This document shows positions 57,659 to 64,000 of a stretch of 64,000 nt of DNA, piece after piece. The position numbers and the translations under genes are program-made. The DNA comes from Tricholoma matsutake (lineage: Eukaryota; Basidiomycota; Agaricomycetes; Agaricales; Tricholomataceae). Below the pieces are notes generated by a model. That model ran no database searches, was not told where the DNA came from, and saw only the letters and a list, made by a program, of their open reading frames with translations. Location: positions 5,766,001 to 5,830,000 of the forward strand of contig AP026543.1 of NCBI GenBank assembly GCA_026075535.2, given 5' to 3'. Numbering within the stretch: position 1 is the first letter of the stretch; the number at the start of each line of letters is the position of its first letter.

Positions 57659-57839
57659 GATTCCATAAGCAATCAAGTACCTTTCTTCATCCCACACCTT
57701 GTATGGCATTGCATTGCCAATAATTCCTCTTCACATGATTGTGTGCACATTGAAGCCTTGATTGACCATGGTTCACATATAGTTCTAATTGCTCATGAAC
57801 TTGCATCTTGCCCAAAGCTTCGACTGCGCTTGCTACCAC

Positions 57840-58396
57840 TAGGGCATGGCATGGGTATGGGTAACACCATGTGTTTCCGGTCACAGGTATGCACAGGTAC
57901 GGGTACGGGTATGGGATTGCCATACCCGGGCAACACCATACCCTTTTCCACGGTGTTACAGGTATGTGCAGGTATGCTGGTACCTGGATTTTGGTCAGGT
58001 GAGTGATCATTTGTGTTGAGATTTTGACTTTTTAATGACATATCATGGGAAAAACCCCTGTGATGAGATGCGAACATCTTTTTCAGCAAATTTCTATCAA
58101 ATATCATGAAAAATAACAGTAAAAAATGCAGGGGTACTTTTTGATGACATATTGCAGGAAAACCCGCCAGTCAGGGTGACATGACTCATAGGTTTACCCC
58201 CCGCAAGAAGATGCAAACATCTTTTTCAGCAATTTCCTATCAAATATAATGAAAAATATCAATACCCACAAATAACCATGGGTAACCTGCAAAAACCTGT
58301 GGTAACACCATACCCCTACCCATGCGGGTATGGTGCTCACGGGTACGGGTAGGGGTATAAGAAAATATACCTGAGGGTTACCCATGCCATGCCCTA
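57840..58396. mobile_element. hAT-like non-autonomous DNA transposon 2, in element F
   Basis: 557 bp with 8-bp duplications GCTACCAC at 57,832-57,839 and 58,397-58,404. The terminal inverted repeat TAGGGCATGGCATGGGTA is identical at both ends over 18 bp. ACGGGTA/GGGTA words crowd both subterminal regions. The interior has a duplicated segment (CATCTTTTTCAGCAA) at about 58,075 and 58,208. No ORF of useful size. It is related to element 1 at its ends. Confidence 0.9.
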
Positions 58397-61300
58397 GCTA
58401 CCACAAGAGTTTCCTGTCTCCGGTGCCTTCTTCAACGACCTTTCTACATCCATGTCAATATCGCTGACCCATTGGGTTAAGCTAAAGTTACATGACCCTA
58501 ATAACTACTATTCTGCATGAACTGTATGTGTCCTTGTCACTCCAAACTTATGTCATCAGGTTATCCTTGGCCTACCCTTCATGTTTCATAACAACATCAC
58601 AGTAAATGTATAAGATGGAACTGCATTGACCAATGATGGATTTGATTTGCTACACCCTGCCACACCAGTAACACCATGCATGGCTCCTAAGCTGCATGAA
58701 GTTATTGCATCCAATATTAAGCATCAACAATTGCTATTGGAAGGATTACATACTGTTTGCGCTGCATGAAAACCTGTTGTGGATGCATCATGTGAACCTG
58801 TCAAGCCACCAAATATTGTGGCAGCTGTCCATGTACAAGTCGAGCAGCTGGTGGCAAGGGATCACCTTGACAAACTAGCAATTGACATCAAAGAATTCTA
58901 TGCTGATGTGTTCAAGCCGATCCCACATGTGGATCAAATGCCAGATACCATATGTTGCAAAATCATGCTCAAAGATGCATCAAAAACAATTTGCACTTGG
59001 TCATACTCTTGCCCTCACAAATTCCAGGAGGCTTGGGGCACTTTGATCAATAAACACCTTGATGCAGGCCGCATCTGACCTTCTTGCCTCACCTGCCTTC
59101 CTCATACCTAAAGCAGACTCAGGAGCATTACAACGCTGGGTAAACAACTTCTGTCAACTCAATGCCAATATGGTGACAGATAGCCACCCCTTGCCCTGTG
59201 TCAACAACATATTGGCAGATGCAGGAAGGGGCAAAATCTGGAGTAAAATCAACATGACAGATAGTTTTTTCCACACAAAGATGGACCCTGAAAGCATACA
59301 CCTTACTGCAGTTATGACACCACTAGGACTGTACGAATGGCAGGGACTGCACAATGCTCTGCTGGTACACCAGCGTCGAGTAACAGAAGCTCTGCACCCT
59401 TTCCTTGGACATATCTGCCACATTTACCTCGATGATATCATCATTTGGTCAAACAGTCTTGACAAACATGTCCAACATATTAAATTAATCATGAACACAC
59501 TGCAAAAGTGTTGGCTTTATTGCAATTCAAAAAAATCATTATTCTTTCTTACTGAGCTGGAATTCTTGGGCCATTGCATTTCAGGCGAAGGCATCAAGGC
59601 TTGCTCTTCAAAAGTTGAGAAAATCCTACAATGGCCAATATCTAAAACTAGCTCTGATGTGCAGAGTTTCTTAGGACTGGTCTGATACATTGCTGCCTTC
59701 CTACCAAACTTAGCAGACCACACATTGGTCCTCACCCCTTTGATGACTAAAGAGTGCAAGAAGAACTTTCCTACATGGAACAGCAAACATCAACATGCAT
59801 TTGATTTTGTCAAGTCCCTCGTAGTTGGGCATGAATGCCTGACTGTAATTGAGCACTTGAATCCTGAGGACAACAAGATTTTTGTGACTTGCAATGCTAC
59901 TGACTACTGCACTGGTGCTGTCCTCAGCTGGGGAAAGACCTGGGAAACTGCTCACCCCATGGCGTTTGATTCAATGCAATTGAAGGACACACAAAAACAC
60001 TATCCTGTGCATGAAAAGGAACTGCTAGCCATTGTTCATGCCCTAAAAAAATGGCACTCAGATCTTCTCGGTTCACCTATTCTTGTGTACACAGACCATC
60101 GCACTCTGGAAAACTTTGAAACCCAGAAAGATTTCTCACAGAGGCAAGCATGTTGGATGGAACATAGGTCACAGTTTGACATGACCATTGTTTACATCCA
60201 AGGTGAAGACAATACGGTAGCTGATGTGCTATCATGCCTACCAACTGACATTCCTGATGTTGGTGCCTGCTCCATCGAGGTTGCCAACCCCCCACTTTGA
60301 TGGGAGCATTGGCTGAAACACACAACAGTGAATGCAGTGTTGAACATCTCAGCAGATGAATCATTCCTACTTGATGTACGAAAGGGATACAAATCAGATG
60401 ACTTCTGCAAGAAACTTTCCACCATCAACTGTAGCATTTCAGATATCCAGTACTTGAATAAACTCTGGTACATTGGTAATTGTCTTGTGATTCCTCATTA
60501 TGGCACATTTTGAGAAGATTTGTTCTGACTTGCACATGACACACTCAGACATTTTGGCAGTGACAAATCATATGCGGCCATCTGTGACTCATACTACTGG
60601 CCAAACATGTGTCAGGACCTTGAGAATGCCTACATCCCCTCTTGCACAGAATGTCAATGTAACAAAGGACAGACAACAAAATTAAAGGGCCTGTTACACC
60701 CTCTGCCTGTGCCTGATGCTCGCAGAGATTTGGTTGCCCTGGATTTTGTTGGCCCATTACCGGAAGATGAGGGATTCAACTGCATCCTGACTATAACTGA
60801 TTGACTGGGCTCTGATGTACGAATCGTGCCTACTCGCACTGATATCACTGCCCAGAAGCTCGCTGGGATCTTCTTCTCTGAATGGTACTGTGGAAATGGA
60901 TTACCTGCTGAGCTGATCTCAGATTGCGACAAATTATTTGTGTCTAAATTCTGGAAGGCGCTACATGCGCTCACAGGAGTTCACTTGAAATTTTCTACTG
61001 CTTATCACCCTAAAACAGATGGCAGTAGTGAGCATACAAACAAGATGCTAAACCAGTGTATTTGCTTCCACGTTGAATGAAACCAAAAGGGCTGGGTATG
61101 GGCACTGCCTTTGATCCAATTCAACATCATGAACACAGTCAATGCATCTACAGGGTACTCAGGTTTTCAACTTTGAATGGGTTGATCACCACAGATTCTC
61201 CCCCTGCTGGTCCTGATGGCATTGGCTTCTACAGCCAAGATTGATGTGTGAAGCCTGTTCAGCCAAATCCTGGCAGATGAAGCTGATGCTAAAGACTCTC

Positions 61301-61956
61301 TGTTGACTGTGAAGATTTCACAGGTGTTTTATGCAAACAAAGAACAGGGTAAGGAGGATGTCTTCAAGGTGGGCGACAAGGTCATGCTATCGACATTACA
61401 CCAAAGACAAGAGTGGAAGGCTGGGGATAAAGACTGTGTCGCTAAGTTCTTCCCCAGATTTGATGGTCCCCACCCCATAACAGAAGTGTTCCCTGACTTC
61501 TCTGCTTATACACTAGACACCTGATGTGTTCCCTACCTTCCATGCATCTGTCTTAAAATGCTACCACCCTAATGACCCTGACTTGTTCCTGTCCTGAGAG
61601 CTCGCACACCCTGGCCCAATTGTCACTGCTGAGGGTATTGAAGAGTACACTGAAAAGATCATTGACGAGAGGAAAAGAGGATGAGGGCACCAATACCTTG
61701 TCCGCTGGAACAGTTTCAGTGTGGAAGATGACCAATGGCTACCTCGATGGGAACTTGAGAACTGTGAAGTGCTGGATAGATGGCTGGCATGTTCAGGATA
61801 GGGGACATGGGGTAGCTTTTCCCACTGGGTTTTTGATGCACCTGTCATGAAGTTGATGATGATTTTTTTTTCTCTCTGATTTGTTGTTTCTGATTTATAC
61901 CTCACCTGCTTGTAGTGTGCTTGACCACCCCCTGCCTTTTTCTAAGGGTGGGAGGG

Positions 61957-62180
61957 TGTAAGCCTATTGTGATGACTTATTTACATGCTTACATTACAGA
62001 TTCTCACCATCGTTATTCTTCTTCTTCTGGACCACAAACTACAACTTATATTATGCTAGCTCTAGTAACTGGAATACTACGCCGTATCTTATCACTCTGT
62101 GTGATCAGAAGTAAGTCTTAGTATTCTTTCCTTTCTTCTTTATAGTGCTTGTCTATCTCCACATAGGGGATAGACTCACA
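61957..62180 (+). repeat. element F 3' LTR (end uncertain)
   Basis: Begins TGTAAGCCTATTG after the purine tract. A TG..CA end at about 62,180 (GATAGACTCACA) gives 224 bp, similar to the LTR of element B, but without a partner copy the end is a guess. Confidence 0.5.
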
Positions 62181-62410
62181 CCCTTCTCATAATCTGAAGC
62201 ATGCTCCAAGGCATCTGTGACCCAATGCTCATCAACTAAATTGGCTTCGTGATCCAGCCAGTCTTCATCTTGTGACAAAGTTGACTTCTTTTCAGCAAGG
62301 CAGGCTTGAAGCTGATCCTTCTTTGACTTGACTTGTTTCTGCAAGGTTTTGAGCCCCTTTTTCAAGATTTCAAGAGGTTTTACTACCATGAATAAATGAG
62401 TAAAATGCAT
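62153..62410 (-). pseudogene. transposase C-terminal fragment, possibly KDZ (Kyakuja-Dileera-Zisupton)
   Basis: A minus-strand segment with a Lys/Gln coiled coil (LKTLQKQVKSKKDQLQACLA) then DWLDHEANLVDEHWV and EHASDYEKG. From memory this combination resembles the C-terminal tail of basidiomycete KDZ transposases. The start is lost and the natural C-terminus seems replaced at the element F boundary. Confidence 0.35.
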
Positions 62411-62636
62411 AAATTTTTATTTTGTGCCTGTGGCATTCGAAAAATGGTTACTCATGACTATATATGTAACAATGTATGAAAAATATCATGCCAAAATGTA
62501 TGGGTTTTGCTCAAGGGGATTATGGGTTATTGGATTTCAGAAAGTTTTGGGTTATGGGTCAAAATCCCCTGCATACCAACCTGGTCACTCTAGAATTCTA
62601 TGGGGTATTAGAGAGTATGGGTTATTGGAGGTATGG
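62411..62636. other. AT-rich spacer left of element G
   Basis: GTTATGGGTTATTGG-like repeats and no supported gene. Confidence 0.35.
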
Positions 62637-63079
62637 TGTAAAGGGACTAGGGGGGACTAGGGACTAGGGGGGGTGCCCTGTGTGTTTCTCCTATTTTTTA
62701 TGTTCATTCTATATTTTTCCTCACTTCATTTCCTTCTATTCTTCATTTTCTATGATTTTTCCAGATTTTATTACTAATTTCCCTTTCTATCATGTTTGTG
62801 CATGTTGACAGTTTTATATTTAGAGATGGAGCACCCCTTCCGACATCTACCCCTTGGTATGATGTCATTCGGCAGCCTTGATCTGCCTATCTCCACCTTT
62901 TCTATTTTTAGGTTATTATTTGATTTTTGCTGTCTTCACATATACTGGGCATTGGCAAAGGGATCCTTAGAGTTTTCTCTTCGGATTTACCTTTGCTAGA
63001 TGCGCCCCCAATCCCTGTAATATGTAGTATAATTTTAACTTCAGATTTCCTTTTGCTAGAGGCTGAGGTTGCCCTTATA
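62637..63079 (+). repeat. element G 5' LTR (element A family)
   Basis: 443 bp in plus orientation from TGTAAAGGGACTAGG to GTTGCCCTTATA, related to the LTRs of element A and the solo LTR. It has an expanded GGGGGACTAG segment near its left end. Confidence 0.88.
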
Positions 63080-63724
63080 GTAGAAAACTCTCTCCTAAGG
63101 CCTGAAATTGCAAATGCACTGCCAAAGATAGGCAGGAACAGAGTGGACGATGCTTCCCAAAGCTCCACAGACTCCCTACACACTGTTCCCGACAGTCCCG
63201 CCTTTAGTGCACTGCCATTTTTGCCAAACGCGCCCCCTAGCGACATGGATGCATCAGAGTGCCTCGACGCACTTGAAAGCGATGTTTCCAGAATATGCGC
63301 GCAAATCAATTCACTTAAATCTACGATCGAAAACTTCGTCAGGACCCTCCAGACTAACCCTATGACCAATATTCCCCTCATTGCGACTCCAAGCGCACCC
63401 AACAACGATGCACCACCAAATGCACCCACTAAGGAGCACGCCCAGATCAAACCATCTCCCCCCACCAAATTTAATGGTGCATTTGCACAGGGTCATGCAT
63501 TCCTTAATTCCTGTGAGTTATACATCAGTCTCCAGTTGCATCAATTTGTCGATGAGGCTGCAAAAATTTATTGGGCCTTCACATACATGAAATCTGAACG
63601 TGCCTATCTCTACATGGACCATATTCTGTGCCAAACTAAAGAGCTCAGTTCTCTACCTGGGGTGACTTTTGAGCAGAGTTTGTACACCACTTTTGTCCCC
63701 TCAATGAGCACCACCAAGCAGTGA
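63080..63724 (+). pseudogene. element G Gag N-terminal part
   Basis: Reads ALPKIGRNRVDDASQSSTDS, then LNSCELYISLQLHQFVDEAA, clearly homologous to element A gag. The frame is open back into the LTR, with an ATG at 62,927, so translation may begin in the LTR. A frameshift near 63,650 stops it at 63,724; homology in another frame continues to 63,775. Confidence 0.78.
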
Positions 63725-63775
63725 CACAGCTCGAGTCATCCTCTTACCACCAGGCACATCAATCCGTGGACGATT

Positions 63776-64000
63776 TGTAATGAAAGCACACTTGTGCCTT
63801 GACCACTTAAGAGTATGAACCACGTAAATTGGAACTTGATATGGATTGAAAGAGGAATGAAGAACTAACTAAGACATTGTTCGTGAATCAACAGTTATGC
63901 ACGTGATTGTGTATATTAGTAATGGTCCCGAAAGGGAAGACATGTGATAGAAAAGGTAGCACGTTGGTGGGAAGTAGGAAGGTAGTAAGATAATCGATGG
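63776..64000 (+). mobile_element. probable left end of another LTR element, runs off the window
   Basis: Begins TGTAATGAAAGCACACTTG exactly where gag homology of element G breaks. A TG start and abrupt junction fit an LTR boundary. No partner copy or target duplication can be seen. Confidence 0.35.

Larger units (their letters stand above)
56860..61800 (+). pseudogene. element F Gag-Pol
   Basis: The gag Cys segment (CKKCQNFYVTSTC) near 56,875 is followed by a frameshift. Protease near 57,745-57,830 (EALIDHGSHIVLIAHELA) is cut by the hAT-like insertion and resumes with FPVSGAFFNDLS. RT spans 58,880-59,690 with CHIYLDDIIIWSNS near 59,420. RNase H reads KIFVTCNATDYCTGAVLS and VYTDHRTLENF. Integrase covers 60,540-61,080 with DFVGPLPEDEGFNC and AYHPKTDGSSE. 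Stops are mostly TGA (58,518; 59,683; 60,802 and others), with one TAA at 58,611-58,613 and frameshifts near 59,080 and 61,520. Confidence 0.8.
56830..62180 (+). mobile_element. element F: degenerate Ty3/gypsy chromovirus (E-related)
   Basis: Plus-strand relic with gag Cys segment, protease, RT, RNase H and integrase in order, closely related to element E. A 3' LTR starts at 61,957 after a GGTGGGAGGG purine tract. The 5' LTR and first part of gag are absent. It carries an A-family solo LTR at 57,206 and a hAT-like element at 57,840. Confidence 0.75.
62637..63775 (+). mobile_element. element G: A-family Ty3/gypsy copy, interrupted
   Basis: 5' LTR plus the first half of gag. At 63,776 the gag homology stops exactly within the codons matching SVDDY of element A and is followed by a TGTAATG sequence, so another element is inserted there. 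The rest lies outside the window. Confidence 0.8.

Noticed and set aside
57840..58396. GGGTA/ACGGGTA repeats as interstitial telomere sequence
   Set aside because: The repeats are irregular, lie in both orientations at the ends of an element with inverted repeats and an 8-bp duplication, and do not match a TTAGGG array.
1..64000. CRISPR arrays, bacterial operons, tRNA or rRNA genes
   Set aside because: No regularly spaced repeat array, no tRNA cloverleaf or rRNA core recognised; introns and gene content are eukaryotic.

Overview
The window looks like nuclear DNA of a filamentous basidiomycete, probably Agaricomycotina. The host genes are cut by many short GT..AG introns of about 45-70 nt. 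The host proteins are of fungal type, and the second half is packed with chromodomain Ty3/gypsy retrotransposons. I cannot name the species.

Positions 1-26,430 form a compact block of conserved genes. In order they are: an ER-type Hsp90 (minus, 3' end off the window); a WW/FF-domain protein of the TCERG1/CA150 type (minus); an MFS anion:cation symporter of the allantoate-permease type (plus); an IQGAP/Rng2-type cytokinesis scaffold (minus); an AMP-forming acyl-CoA ligase (plus); a large protein joining a UBA-like segment, an RBR-like zinc region and a C-terminal UBC (E2) domain (minus); an Opy2-like membrane anchor (minus); and a CAF16-like ABC ATPase (plus). Coding was followed through the introns by matching phases, so stops seen in unspliced reading are mostly intronic. 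Opy2 and CAF16 share a 177-bp divergent promoter. The symporter/IQGAP and ligase/E2 pairs are convergent.

Positions 26,430-64,000 are a nest of transposable elements with little host coding. The layers I could resolve are: element A (28,008-34,054), a full Ty3/gypsy element with 426-bp LTRs differing at 4 sites and a 5-bp target duplication, inserted in an older RNase H fragment; element B (34,273-49,089, minus), split by a 1,424-bp hAT-like element with an 8-bp duplication and by element C; element C (38,249-48,578), a 10.3-kb Ty3/gypsy element with 194-bp LTRs and an extra ORF of about 820 codons between integrase and the 3' LTR; element E (49,090-54,060, minus); element F (about 56,830-62,180, plus), itself hit by an A-family solo LTR and a second hAT-like element; and element G at the right edge, an A-family copy interrupted by another insertion. 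Nearly all nonsense codons in these elements are TGA, which suggests C-to-T decay of CGA codons.

The most notable items are the extra 3' ORF of element C, the E2/RBR-like fusion, the ER-type Hsp90 in a fungus, the two hAT-like elements with exact termini, and the TGA-biased decay. No rRNA, tRNA or CRISPR array was recognised.
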